DNA from: Fundidesulfovibrio magnetotacticus
Lineage (GTDB): Bacteria; Desulfobacterota; Desulfovibrionia; Desulfovibrionales; Desulfovibrionaceae
Direction: 5' to 3'
DNA: 64,000 nt
Assembly (NCBI RefSeq): GCF_013019105.1
Contig: NZ_BLTE01000013.1
Span: 62,001-126,000 of the forward strand
In this document: one piece after another, positions 1 to 8,543 of the stretch
Layout of the letters: each line of letters begins with the position of its first letter
Position numbering within the stretch: position 1 is the first letter of the stretch
The notes under the pieces: generated by a model
Told to the model about the DNA's origin: nothing
Database searches by the model: none
Seen by the model: only the letters and a program-made list of their open reading frames with translations
Translations under genes and position numbers: made by a program

Positions 1-1221
1 GTTGTAGACGGTGAAGCCCAGGCCCGTGGCGGTGATATCCCGCACGAGGCGCATGAAGGCGTCCTGGTCGTACCATTCCTTGTGGAAGAAACCCTGGTGG
101 AGGCTGTGTCCGAAGGCGATGCGCCGGATGCCGTCCCGGGCGGAGCGCTTCATGCCCGTGGAGCCGGGGAGCATGCCGCCTTCCGTGTAGGGGAGGAAGA
201 AGAGCCGCTCCGGGGACGCCCCGAAGAGCGTGGTGAAGCGGTCCAGCACCTGGGTGGCGTCCTTGTGGATCACGGCGTCCACGTTACGGAAGAAGTCTCG
301 GTAGCAGGCGCGGATGGTCTGCTGATCCAGTTCGGTGTTCTCGCTGAAGCGGCGGGCGTAGTCCGTGTCGTTGTAGAACGAGGAGAGGAAGTTGTCGGCG
401 TAGGCGATGGTGGCGCAGCGTGCGCGGCGCGCCACGGCCGAAACGTACCAGACGTTGTTGAACTGCTTGGGGAACTCGAAGAGCGTGAAGAGGTCCGTGG
501 TCTCCAGCAGTTCGAGCAGCACCAACTGGAGCATCTCGTCCGAGGAAGCCACGTAGAGGTGGTCCACGACGCCCTCCGACTCCATGGCCTCGGCGGACAT
601 GGGCAGGGTGGCCGCGCGCGTGGTGGCGAGGGCCACGCGGTACCCGGCCTCGCGGATGCGCCGCAGGGGCCCGGGACGGTAGACGGAGCCGAAGTTCATC
701 AGGTGCAGGCCCAGGACGGGGCCGTCGCCGGGCAGGGCCTCGGCCAGTTTGCGGGCCACCCGTCGGGCCTCGGCCCGCACGTCCTCCAGGCAGGCCCGCA
801 GGGCCTCCTCGGAGACATGGGACCGGATGATCCCGGCCAGGCCCACCATGCGCTGGGCATCGACCCCTGCCAGGTTCTGGCGCATGGCCTGGTCGAAGGT
901 GGCCGAGAGCAGCACGATGTGCTGCGGGGGGGCGGCGCGAACGGCCTCCACGTCGCGTTTCGGGTGGCCGTGGAAGAGGCGATCGGGCTCCTGGCGGGTG
1001 GTGAAGAATACGGCGCGGTGGCGGCCCAGGCTCTCCCCGTGCTCCACGGCCAGGCGTCGGGCGATGCCCCCGCAGCCGTAGAAGGCCAGCGTGGAGCCCC
1101 CGGGCAGACTGTCCAGCCAGGAGGCCACGGCCTGTGCGCGTTCGGGTTCGCGCTCGGGCGCACGGGCCAGCATCCGGCGCAGTTCCACGCGCAGACCGGG
1201 GTCAGCGAGGTCCAGGGGCAT
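1..1221 (-). CDS. glycosyltransferase-like protein, 3' end cut by the window edge
   Basis: The frame starts at an ATG at 1221 and is still open after 407 codons at base 1, so the C-terminus is missing. The N-terminal ~110 residues contain a Rossmann-like glycine motif (LAFYGCGGIARRLA). The later part has the pattern AVIHKDATQVLDRF followed by LFFLPYTEGG, which mirrors the acceptor-recognition to nucleotide-sugar linker seen in the glycosyltransferase two genes upstream. The start lies inside the upstream gene (20 bp overlap), which implies translational coupling. It is the last visible member of the minus-strand glycan operon. The glycosyltransferase call is an inference from weak similarity and context; no sugar donor or acceptor can be named. 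Confidence 0.6.
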   Translation of the reverse strand, partial: MPLDLADPGLRVELRRMLARAPEREPERAQAVASWLDSLPGGSTLAFYGCGGIARRLAVEHGESLGRHRAVFFTTRQEPDRLFHGHPKRDVEAVRAAPPQHIVLLSATFDQAMRQNLAGVDAQRMVGLAGIIRSHVSEEALRACLEDVRAEARRVARKLAEALPGDGPVLGLHLMNFGSVYRPGPLRRIREAGYRVALATTRAATLPMSAEAMESEGVVDHLYVASSDEMLQLVLLELLETTDLFTLFEFPKQFNNVWYVSAVARRARCATIAYADNFLSSFYNDTDYARRFSENTELDQQTIRACYRDFFRNVDAVIHKDATQVLDRFTTLFGASPERLFFLPYTEGGMLPGSTGMKRSARDGIRRIAFGHSLHQGFFHKEWYDQDAFMRLVRDITATGLGFTVYN

Positions 1222-2935
1222 GGCCGTTCACCGCCTTGTGGCGCTGTCGCACGGTTTCGTAGAAGGCCGCCAGTTGCGCGGCGGCGCGCTCCGGGGAAAG
1301 CGTGTCCCTGAAGGTCCGGATGTCTTCCACGCTCCTCTGGGAGTCGAAGGCCTCCATGCGCTCGCGCGCCGCGCCCCAATCCTCGTAGGGCAGGGTGAAT
1401 CCGAGGTTGTGCGCGAGCGTGAGTTCACCCAGGTAGGCCAGTTCCGGCGAGACGATCACCGGCGTGCCCGCCGCCACGGCCTGGAAGATCGTCAGGGGCA
1501 GGTGCGTGCGGTGGTAGCCGCTGCCGCCCGGTTCGACCTTGCGGGCCAGCCAGACGAAGTCGTGTGCGGCAATTTCCTCCAACAGGGCTTCGGGATGGAT
1601 GGCCGGGCTGTAACTCAGCAGGGGGTTCTCCTCGGCCGCCCGGCGCAGGGATTCGTAGCCGCCGCCCACGTCCAGAGGGTTGAAGATGGAGAACTCCACG
1701 CCCTGGCCGGTGAGGGCCGCGATGGGCTCGTGGATGCCTTCCAGGGTCCACGCCACGTGGCTGGTCACGTCGGATCGGGTGTGCGGCGAGCACACGAAGA
1801 TCACCCGGGGCGCGCGTCCTCGCAGGGGCGGGCGGACGCGGCGACCGTCGCCGACGGGGAGGAGCGGTCGGTAGAACGTCAGGCAGGGGGCGTCGCTGGC
1901 GTGGAGGGCGCGCGTCTCTTCGAGCTGCCGGGGGGGGATGCGCGAGATCACCCCTCCTGCCCGGGCGAAGAGCGTGCGCTCCAGTTGGTGGGCGCGCGGC
2001 AGGTCGATGTCCTGGGTGGACAGGAGGAATTCGCGCATCCCCTCCTCCCGGATCACCTGGGTGAGCACCGTGTCCAGCCAGACCGCCACGGGGCCGGAAG
2101 AACCCGCGAGCACACGGTTCACGAGGGGATACGTGTAGCAAAGGCCCCAGAGGTTCACCAGGCCGAACCGGACCAGGCCGCAAAGCCGCTCGGCCAGCAC
2201 CCACAGGAAGTGGAGCGAGGGGGCCTGGTGGAAGAAGTCCGCGTAGCCCCGGGCCACCATCTCCTTCCCGGGGACCATGCTTGGCACGTGGCTGCGCGAG
2301 AGCAGCACCACCGCGTGCCCTTGGCCGCGCAGTCGGGCGTAGGTCTCCAAGTAGGGCATGGTCAGCTCGGGGTCGATGAAACAGACGGTGCGTTCGAGGT
2401 CCGGGAAGCGTTCGCGCAGTTCGGCCGCGAGGCCTTCGGCCTCCTGGTGGATGCGCGCTCGGGCCTTGTCCAGGAGCGCCTCCGTGCAGCCCCGACATAC
2501 GGCTTCTTCGAGCGTCGTGACGGCCGAGGGCGGCAGGAAGGCCAGCTCCTGGCGCATGGCCGCCTCGTAGGAGCCGGAGAGCAGCAGCACGCGGGGGGTG
2601 TCCGGGGGGAGCAGGGCGGCCTTGCCCAGGGGGAAGCCCCGGAAGGAGGCCTCCCCGGGCGAATCTGTGACGATGAACGTGGCGCCCGCCTCCCGGAGGG
2701 TGGGGCCGTGCCCGTCGGCAAGGGCGCGGGCCAGAGCGCCGCAGCCGTAGAGGACCACGCCGTGCGGCGAATCCAGCGCGGCGATGTGGGCGGCCAGTGC
2801 ATCGGCCCGCAGGGGGAGAAACACATCGTCCAGGATGATGCTTTTGATGAGCGTGTCTTTGACGAGGATCTGGGTGGGCTCCAGGGGCTCGGGGCTCTTG
2901 GATTCCGCCATGCCTAAGAGTTGGATGTGCGCCAT
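1202..2935 (-). CDS. two-part glycosyltransferase with N-terminal Rossmann-like module
   Basis: 577 residues. The first ~110 residues form a nucleotide-binding-like module (VVLYGCGALARALA, then a strand ending in VLLLSGSYEAAMRQEL) that recurs in other genes here. The C-terminal ~200 residues look like the donor-binding half of a GT-B glycosyltransferase: VIFVCSPHTRSDVTSHVAW, VEFSIFNPLDVGGGYESL, then HLPLTIFQAVAAGTPVIVSPE, the usual end pattern of such enzymes. The ATG at 2935 is used because the frame is open far upstream into the neighbouring gene, while this ATG sits 14 bp after that gene's stop. A second ATG 8 codons in is possible. It probably adds a sugar to a surface glycan or glycoprotein in the cytoplasm. 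Confidence 0.72.
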   Translation of the reverse strand: MAHIQLLGMAESKSPEPLEPTQILVKDTLIKSIILDDVFLPLRADALAAHIAALDSPHGVVLYGCGALARALADGHGPTLREAGATFIVTDSPGEASFRGFPLGKAALLPPDTPRVLLLSGSYEAAMRQELAFLPPSAVTTLEEAVCRGCTEALLDKARARIHQEAEGLAAELRERFPDLERTVCFIDPELTMPYLETYARLRGQGHAVVLLSRSHVPSMVPGKEMVARGYADFFHQAPSLHFLWVLAERLCGLVRFGLVNLWGLCYTYPLVNRVLAGSSGPVAVWLDTVLTQVIREEGMREFLLSTQDIDLPRAHQLERTLFARAGGVISRIPPRQLEETRALHASDAPCLTFYRPLLPVGDGRRVRPPLRGRAPRVIFVCSPHTRSDVTSHVAWTLEGIHEPIAALTGQGVEFSIFNPLDVGGGYESLRRAAEENPLLSYSPAIHPEALLEEIAAHDFVWLARKVEPGGSGYHRTHLPLTIFQAVAAGTPVIVSPELAYLGELTLAHNLGFTLPYEDWGAARERMEAFDSQRSVEDIRTFRDTLSPERAAAQLAAFYETVRQRHKAVNGHAPGPR

Positions 2936-2949
2936 GGAATCGGCCCTCC

Positions 2950-4197
2950 TCAGGCTGGGTCGAAGATCTCGCCGAGCATCATGGCCACGGATCGGCTGTT
3001 GGTGTGGTCGCGGTAGGCCTTCAGGTTGCGGCACAGGGTCTCGTAGTCGCAGGCTCGGGCCATGTCCGGTGTCTTTTCCAGGTCCTTGAGTTCGTAGGAG
3101 AGGCCGAAGCCGCCTTCCACCACGGTTTCGTGGATGTAGGGGGCCTGGGTGTGCACCAGGATGGGCAGGCCCGCCTCCACGTAGCTGAAGATCTTCGTGG
3201 CCATGTTGATGGCGAAGTGGTCCGGGTTGTAGCTCGATTCGGGGATGTTCTCCCAATAGATGGCGAAGTCGTGGGCGGCGAGCTTGGCCGGCAGCTGGAA
3301 GAAGGGCACCCCTTTCTCGAAGGAGAATGCGGGATAGACGTTCTGGAAGTCGATGTAGCGCTGATGCTCCTGCCAGAACATCTCCCGGGCGTTCTGGTTG
3401 ACCACGAAGGTCATGGCCCCGCCGTGGCCGCAGACGGCGTGGATCAAGGGGTCCATGATGTGGTTCTCGTGCCCGCGGGCCACGGCGATGTGGTAGGGGA
3501 TGATGCCGCCCGCGAAAACGAAAGCCGGGTCGCGCGAGCCGTCGTAGACCCCGCAGGGCTGGAAGATCTCGGGTTCGGGCAGGCTGTGCACCTGCCAGTC
3601 GGGCGTCTCGAAGCGCCAGTCGGCGCGCATGCGCTCCACTCCCCAGCCGGGCATTTTGTGCACTACGGCCGAGGCCCGCTTCAGGATGCGGGCCTCGATC
3701 TGGCACTCGAAGTCGTTGGGGTCCTTGCGCATGTAGTAGAGCGAGTCGTTGATGTCCACGACGGCCAGGGCCCCGGTGTTCACGGCGGCCTCCACGGCGA
3801 GGGCGCCGTTCACCAGAGGCTGGATCACGCTGACCACGGCCCAGACCCCGGCCGAGGCCAGGAGGGTGTAGAGCTCCTCGTAGTCGCGCGCCTCGTGGCA
3901 CTGGTCGAAGAAGCGCTCGGGGGCGTGGTCCTGGCGGATGCAGCAGCCGATGAACGTCAGGTGGTAGTCGCCGCTCTTGCGCAGGGCCCATGCCTTTTTG
4001 CAGATCGCCGGCTGGAGGTAGTAGGAGCAGAAGACCACGTGGCGCTTGCCGTCCACCAGACGCTGATCCATGTGGGCGGGCGGATCGCGGTAGACAAGCT
4101 CCGCCCGGCCCCGGGGCATGGGGGCTTCGAAATAGGTCTTGCGAAGGTACTCGCGCTGCGGAGCGTCGAGCCAGGTGAAGCGTTGGGGGGAGGTCAT
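2950..4197 (-). CDS. glycosyltransferase, GT-B-like
   Basis: 415 residues. The C-terminal region has the donor-site signature of family 4/1-type glycosyltransferases (ATKIFSYVEAGLPILVH, then HETVVEGGFGLSYEL). The middle carries AVVHKMPGWGVERM and HSLPEPEIF, the linker between the two Rossmann folds. The ATG at 4197 is preceded by GAGAGG at good spacing; upstream in-frame codons are arginine-rich noncoding-type sequence and are left out. It lies 14 bp upstream of the next glycosyltransferase, in the same operon. The substrate is unknown. Confidence 0.75.
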   Translation of the reverse strand: MTSPQRFTWLDAPQREYLRKTYFEAPMPRGRAELVYRDPPAHMDQRLVDGKRHVVFCSYYLQPAICKKAWALRKSGDYHLTFIGCCIRQDHAPERFFDQCHEARDYEELYTLLASAGVWAVVSVIQPLVNGALAVEAAVNTGALAVVDINDSLYYMRKDPNDFECQIEARILKRASAVVHKMPGWGVERMRADWRFETPDWQVHSLPEPEIFQPCGVYDGSRDPAFVFAGGIIPYHIAVARGHENHIMDPLIHAVCGHGGAMTFVVNQNAREMFWQEHQRYIDFQNVYPAFSFEKGVPFFQLPAKLAAHDFAIYWENIPESSYNPDHFAINMATKIFSYVEAGLPILVHTQAPYIHETVVEGGFGLSYELKDLEKTPDMARACDYETLCRNLKAYRDHTNSRSVAMMLGEIFDPA

Positions 4198-4345
4198 GCG
4201 TTTTCCTCTCTCCGGAGCGGGAGGTTGTTGCTGTCGGGAGAGCGCCCGGCGGAGCGCGCGGCGTGGCGCGCCGCTGCGCCCTGCCGGGGACGGCTGGCGG
4301 TAGGCGCGCACCGCGCGAAGAGACGCTCAAAAACGGGGGGCGCGC

Positions 4346-5890
4346 TCATTGTCCGTATTCCCGCGCGGCTTGCTGGGTGAAGCTGTCCAGGCGCTCGCGC
4401 ATAAGGGCGATGATCTCCTCCCGGGAGCGGAGGCGACAGCCCGGCGGGGGCGGCGCGAAAAAGGCGGCGAGCCCCGGGAAGTCGGCGGCGTACATGTCTT
4501 GGTAGTTTTCCCTGGCGTAGTGCGCCTCGTGGAGCGGGTGGCCCTGGCGGACGAACACTCCGTTGCCCACCACGAACTTCCTGGCGTCGTCTGGCGCGAT
4601 GGGGTCGCATTGGCCCGCGAGGCGCCCGGTCCAGTATTCGCGGGCCTTGATGTGCGCGCCATGGCAGATCAGGAGCGGGGCGAATCCGGCGCGGTACAGC
4701 TCCTCGTAGAGGTAGGCCCGGTTCTTTTCCGGCGACTCGCAGCCGAAGCAGTGGGCGAAGAACACGCCCTGGGGCTTGAGCTTCTCCCGGAACAGGTTCA
4801 GGTAGTCGCGCAGGGCGTCGGTGTTGAATTCGAGCAGGTTGGCGTTGGAGTTCACCACGTCGAAGGCCGTTTTGGAATCGGCGATGTCTCCGAGCTTCCA
4901 CCAGGGGTAATGGCGCACCGTGGCCTGGGCCTCCACGTCCGTGAGGGAGAGGGCCGCATGGAGCGGGTCGTCGCGGCGGATGTACCATTCCCCGCCCGAA
5001 TCCTCTGAGAGCATCTGGCGGAATCTCCCCTGGAACAGACGGCGGTTGATGGCGTCCTGGAGGATGTAGAAGCTCTCGCAGCTCTCGGTGAGGGAGTAGT
5101 TCTCAAGCCCCGGGTGGCGCTTGAGGAAGAAGGCCAGGTAGCCGCAGCCCGGGCCCACCTCCAGGATGGAGCGGAAGCCCGGGGCCACCGCCGAGAGCTT
5201 CCTGTAGACCACGAGCATGGCCAGGAGGGTGTCCAGGGGGACGATGACGCGGTTGCCCGGGTAGTGCTGGAGCTGGAAAGCCGCCAGGTCGGCGCAGGCG
5301 TCGGCCAGCAGGAGGGCGTCGGCGTCGGTCAGCCCTCCCAGCTCCTCCTGGAGTTTGCCGAAACGGCTTTCCTGCATGGTGTCCAGAAGCTGCCGGGTTT
5401 CCAGGAAATGGGTGATGCGCACGGGGAAGCCGAAACGCTCGAAGTGGTCCAGGTTGTGGCGCTGGCCGATGCGCCAGTTGGGCAGGGCTCGCTTGGCGAG
5501 GCTCTCTCTGTCCCTGTAGCCCAGGAGGGTCGATCGGCCGTGCAGGATGTGGCTTCCGCCGTTGCGGGCCTCGCCCGGAAGCGGCAAATCCTCGTAGATG
5601 CTCCACTCCCGGATGCCGGCCTGGGCCAGGGCGATGACGATCTGCGGGTAGAAGGCCGAGGCCACCACCACGTGGTCCTTCCCGGGGTCGTAGGTCCGGG
5701 CGAACTCGTCGAGGCGCAGCACGGGGAGGCCCTGGAACTCGCCGGAGGCGAAGGAGTCCACGAAGCAGCGGACCTGGGGCCTCGAGGCTACGCGTAAGGC
5801 CGCGTGGAGTTCCGCTCCGCGTGCGCCCTTGCCGTAGATGCAGATTCGGCTTCCCTCGGGGAGCTGGCCTGCGTTGTGGATGAAGCGCAT
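4346..5890 (-). CDS. methyltransferase fused to an N-terminal Rossmann-like module
   Basis: 514 residues. Residues ~8-105 form a module with YGKGARGAEL, FVDSFASGEFQGLPV and HVVVASAFYPQIV. From ~130 on there is a SAM-dependent methyltransferase domain, with motif I ILEVGPGCGYLAFFL near residue 240 and VVNSNANLLEF in the motif II/III area. The part after residue 130 is a paralogue of the next gene upstream (shared LPNWRIGQRHNLDHFE). It resembles putative sugar O-methyltransferases of polysaccharide clusters. The ATG at 5890 has GAGGAG seven bases upstream; another ATG at 5905 overlaps the previous stop. Activity on a glycan is inferred. Confidence 0.7.
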   Translation of the reverse strand: MRFIHNAGQLPEGSRICIYGKGARGAELHAALRVASRPQVRCFVDSFASGEFQGLPVLRLDEFARTYDPGKDHVVVASAFYPQIVIALAQAGIREWSIYEDLPLPGEARNGGSHILHGRSTLLGYRDRESLAKRALPNWRIGQRHNLDHFERFGFPVRITHFLETRQLLDTMQESRFGKLQEELGGLTDADALLLADACADLAAFQLQHYPGNRVIVPLDTLLAMLVVYRKLSAVAPGFRSILEVGPGCGYLAFFLKRHPGLENYSLTESCESFYILQDAINRRLFQGRFRQMLSEDSGGEWYIRRDDPLHAALSLTDVEAQATVRHYPWWKLGDIADSKTAFDVVNSNANLLEFNTDALRDYLNLFREKLKPQGVFFAHCFGCESPEKNRAYLYEELYRAGFAPLLICHGAHIKAREYWTGRLAGQCDPIAPDDARKFVVGNGVFVRQGHPLHEAHYARENYQDMYAADFPGLAAFFAPPPPGCRLRSREEIIALMRERLDSFTQQAAREYGQ

Positions 5891-5901
5891 GGCCGCTCTC
5901 C

Positions 5902-7068
5902 TCATGCCGCCTGGCTAAGCCGCCGACGCACGGCGTCGGCGACCTCGGAGCGGGTGTAGCGTCGAGCGTCCTCGGGCGCGGGCGCGAAGAACCCTGTCAG
6001 GCAGGGGTGGGCCAGGACGAAGGCGTTCCTGTACGAGCCTGCCTCGTAGCACGCGGTGAAGAACGGGTGGGACTCGGTGATCAGCACGGCGAAGTCGCTG
6101 CCGAAGCGGCGGGCGTCGCCTTCCCGGATGAAGGAGCATTCCCCCAGGGCGTGCTCGCGCCAGAAGGCCCTGTCCTTGGTCACGGGGCCGGAGGTGATGA
6201 ACAGGGGCGCGAGGCGGCGCTCGTGGAGTTGCTTGAACAGGTAGCCCTTGTTCCTGTCGGGCGTCTCGAAGCCCAGACCCTGGATGAAGACGAGCCCGTC
6301 CTCGGCCAGGACGTCCTTGAAGAGTTCCAGGTAGTCCTTGAGGGCCTCGGGGTTGAACTCCAAAAGGTTCGAATTGGCGACGATCACGTCGAACCGTTCT
6401 CCCCTCTCCCGGAGGGTGCGCAACCGCCACCAGGGGTACTGATAGGCCTTGCGCGGCCAGCCTTCGCCTGCCGTGAGGAGCGTCCCTGCCGCGAGGCCGT
6501 CGTCGGCGCGTATGAAGTGTCTTGATACACCCTCGGGGTAGGCCATCTGCCGGAAGCCGTCGCCGAAGGCGAACACGTTGAGGTAGTGCTGGAGAAGATA
6601 GAAGCTCTCGCAGCACTCCACCGTGGAGTAGTTTTGCAGGGGGGCGTGGTCCGCCGCCAGAAGGGCGAGATAGCCGCAGCCGGGGCCGATCTCCAGGATG
6701 GACCGGGCAGGCGTGCCCAGGGCCGTGAGCCGCTTCCAGGCGCAGAGGGCGGCCATGGCCGTGTCCACGGGGACCATGGGGGGCTGGTCGGGGTAGTGCG
6801 TGAGTTGGAAGGTCACGAGCCTGGCGCAGAGCCTGGTGAGCATGTCCAGGTCCAGGGGGGCCAGACCGCCGAAGTCGTCCTGGTATTTCTCGAAGCCGTT
6901 CTCCTGCATGGTGTCCAGGAGCTGACGCGTCTCACCAAGGGTGGCGATGCGCACCGGGAAGCCAGTCATTTCAAAATGGTCGAGGTTGTGGCGCTGGGCG
7001 ATCTGCCAGTTGGGCAGGGCGGCCTTGGCCATGGATTCGTAGTGCCGGTAGGCGATCATCTCCAGCAT
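5902..7068 (-). CDS. SAM-dependent methyltransferase, putative sugar O-methyltransferase type
   Basis: 388 residues. Motif I (ILEIGPGCGYLALLAADH) lies near residue 123 and VIVANSNLLEFNPEALKDYL follows. It aligns over its whole length with the C-terminal three quarters of the downstream neighbour but lacks that protein's N-terminal module, so the two are a duplicated pair with different domain make-up. The ATG at 7068 follows GGGGGAGC and overlaps the end of the SGNH gene by 13 bp. The stop overlaps an upstream ATG of the next gene (ATGA). It probably methylates a sugar of the glycan made by this operon; which sugar cannot be said. Confidence 0.72.
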   Translation of the reverse strand: MLEMIAYRHYESMAKAALPNWQIAQRHNLDHFEMTGFPVRIATLGETRQLLDTMQENGFEKYQDDFGGLAPLDLDMLTRLCARLVTFQLTHYPDQPPMVPVDTAMAALCAWKRLTALGTPARSILEIGPGCGYLALLAADHAPLQNYSTVECCESFYLLQHYLNVFAFGDGFRQMAYPEGVSRHFIRADDGLAAGTLLTAGEGWPRKAYQYPWWRLRTLRERGERFDVIVANSNLLEFNPEALKDYLELFKDVLAEDGLVFIQGLGFETPDRNKGYLFKQLHERRLAPLFITSGPVTKDRAFWREHALGECSFIREGDARRFGSDFAVLITESHPFFTACYEAGSYRNAFVLAHPCLTGFFAPAPEDARRYTRSEVADAVRRRLSQAA

Positions 7069-8342
7069 GCTGCTCCCCCGTCGTGGTTGGTTTCGTCCGG
7101 CCGAGGCCCTTGTCCGGCGTCGCTTCGCGCCGCGAACTCGTCGGCTAGGCGGGAGGCCACCTCGTCCGCGAATTCCGCCGTGTAGTGCACTTCGTCGAGG
7201 TAATGGTTTTTCGTGGAGTTCTCCTGCATGGCGGAGAGGTCGATCACGTGCTCCCGGATTGTCTCGGATCTGTCCAGGGCGTCCAGCAGGGCAGGATATA
7301 CGTCCCTGACGGCCTCGTTGAGCCCCTGTCCGTAGGCAGTCGCCTTGTGGAGGGAGATGTCGTACTTGTAAGACGGAACGGGTTGCACCACGAAGAGAGG
7401 CTCCACGCCCGAGTGTACGGCTGCGGCGAGGATCTGACCGTAATTGGCTAACATCCTGTCCACCACCTCTCGGATCTGATCGGCGGAGTAAGGCTCGTAG
7501 GGTGGCCTGACGCGGCGCTCGTCTTCGGTGCGCCTCGCGGCGAGGACCTCCGCGGCGTAACATGTCAGACGCACGAGCGGCAGCGAGGACAGAAAGAGCC
7601 GCAAGCGGATCCAGCGGACCCTGGCCCGAATCTGAAACTCGGCCAGTTCGCGTTCCTGGCTGGAGCGTTCGCGCAGCAGTTCCCGGTACATCGTCGAGGT
7701 GGCCGTGGCCCCGTCGGCGCGCACCGAGTCGTTGAGTCCGTCGAGGAATACGGCCACGTCTGGGCGGTGGCCCTCGACGAGAAGTTGCAGGAAAAGCACC
7801 TTCTCCTGTGAGGAGAAGTAGGCGCAGCGCCCGAAATTGTACACGCATACCGGCTTGCCTCGCCGGCGGCGGAGGTGCGTCTGGAGTCGGGAAGGGATGG
7901 AGGTCCAGTCCGGGCCGACGTGGTAGGCTGTGGAACCGCCGAAGAAGAAAATGTTGTAGTTGGCCCCGCTGGGCGGCCAGGGGCCCTGGTTGGCCACCTC
8001 GCGGAAACCGTGTGGCGAGACGTTCCAGAAGCGCCCCTGCATGGGCCTGTGCCGGAATTCGGAGAGGGGTTCGTAGTCAATGTCTATGGCGGTGGGAACG
8101 GTCTCTTTCCAGTAGGCGCGGAACTCCTCCGGCGTGTCGAGGTCAAACCATTTGTGATTGTCCTCCCTCTCGTAGAGCGACAGAAGCCGTCGGGGCATCC
8201 AGCGGTCTTTGTCCTTGCGGAGCATGCCGCGCCCGGGCAGCAGCCGCAGGGCGAGCCAGGCGGCGAGGTTGAGCCCCGCGAAGCCAAGCCCCGCGCCCAG
8301 CAACGCCCTGGCGGCGAAGGTGTATGCTTGGTCGATGTCCAT
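7056..8342 (-). CDS. SGNH/GDSL-type hydrolase with N-terminal membrane anchor
   Basis: 428 residues. A hydrophobic segment at ~10-38 (LLGAGLGFAGLNLAAWLALRLL) is a signal anchor. SGNH blocks are visible: FFFGGSTAYHVG near residue 132 (nucleophile Ser), VAVFLDGLNDSVRA (the Asn-containing block III) and LDEVHYTAEFADEVA near 382 (Asp/His block V). Such membrane-anchored SGNH proteins in polysaccharide clusters usually act as O-acetyl transferases or esterases on the periplasmic side; that role is inferred. The ATG at 8342 follows the stop of the small membrane protein gene by only a base or two and is preferred over an upstream in-frame start in basic low-complexity sequence. Confidence 0.72.
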   Translation of the reverse strand: MDIDQAYTFAARALLGAGLGFAGLNLAAWLALRLLPGRGMLRKDKDRWMPRRLLSLYEREDNHKWFDLDTPEEFRAYWKETVPTAIDIDYEPLSEFRHRPMQGRFWNVSPHGFREVANQGPWPPSGANYNIFFFGGSTAYHVGPDWTSIPSRLQTHLRRRRGKPVCVYNFGRCAYFSSQEKVLFLQLLVEGHRPDVAVFLDGLNDSVRADGATATSTMYRELLRERSSQERELAEFQIRARVRWIRLRLFLSSLPLVRLTCYAAEVLAARRTEDERRVRPPYEPYSADQIREVVDRMLANYGQILAAAVHSGVEPLFVVQPVPSYKYDISLHKATAYGQGLNEAVRDVYPALLDALDRSETIREHVIDLSAMQENSTKNHYLDEVHYTAEFADEVASRLADEFAARSDAGQGPRPDETNHDGGAACWR

Positions 8343-8343
8343 G

Positions 8344-8466
8344 CTAGAAGAGGGGGTAGATGTCTTGGAAGGTTTCCTTCTTTTTCCGGCGCGCCCGGCG
8401 CACGGCGAAGACGGCACAGCACGCCAGGACGGCGACGAGGATTCCGGTGGCGACGAGATAGTCCAT
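8344..8466 (-). CDS. 40-residue single-span membrane peptide
   Basis: Starts with ATG (8466-8464) eleven bases after a GGAG and ends at TAG (8344-8346), one base before the SGNH hydrolase start. The peptide begins MDYLVATGILVAVLACCAVF, one membrane span, followed by a strongly basic stretch (RRARRKKKE) and an acidic/aromatic tail, so the N-terminus should face outward. The tight spacing suggests translational coupling to the SGNH protein and a possible partner role. I do not recognise a family. The gene is short enough to be missed by most callers. Confidence 0.55.
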   Translation of the reverse strand: MDYLVATGILVAVLACCAVFAVRRARRKKKETFQDIYPLF

Positions 8467-8543
8467 GGTGTTGCTCCAGGCCGGCCGGACAGGGGCCTTG
8501 TCCGGGATGGTACGGGTTGCGCTTTGGAAAATGCGGCCTTGCG

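Noticed and set aside
82-4380. Long plus-strand open frames opposite the glycosyltransferase genes
   Set aside because: They are antisense shadows of GC-rich minus-strand genes: rich in Gly, Arg, Ala and His, no family motifs, no ribosome sites.
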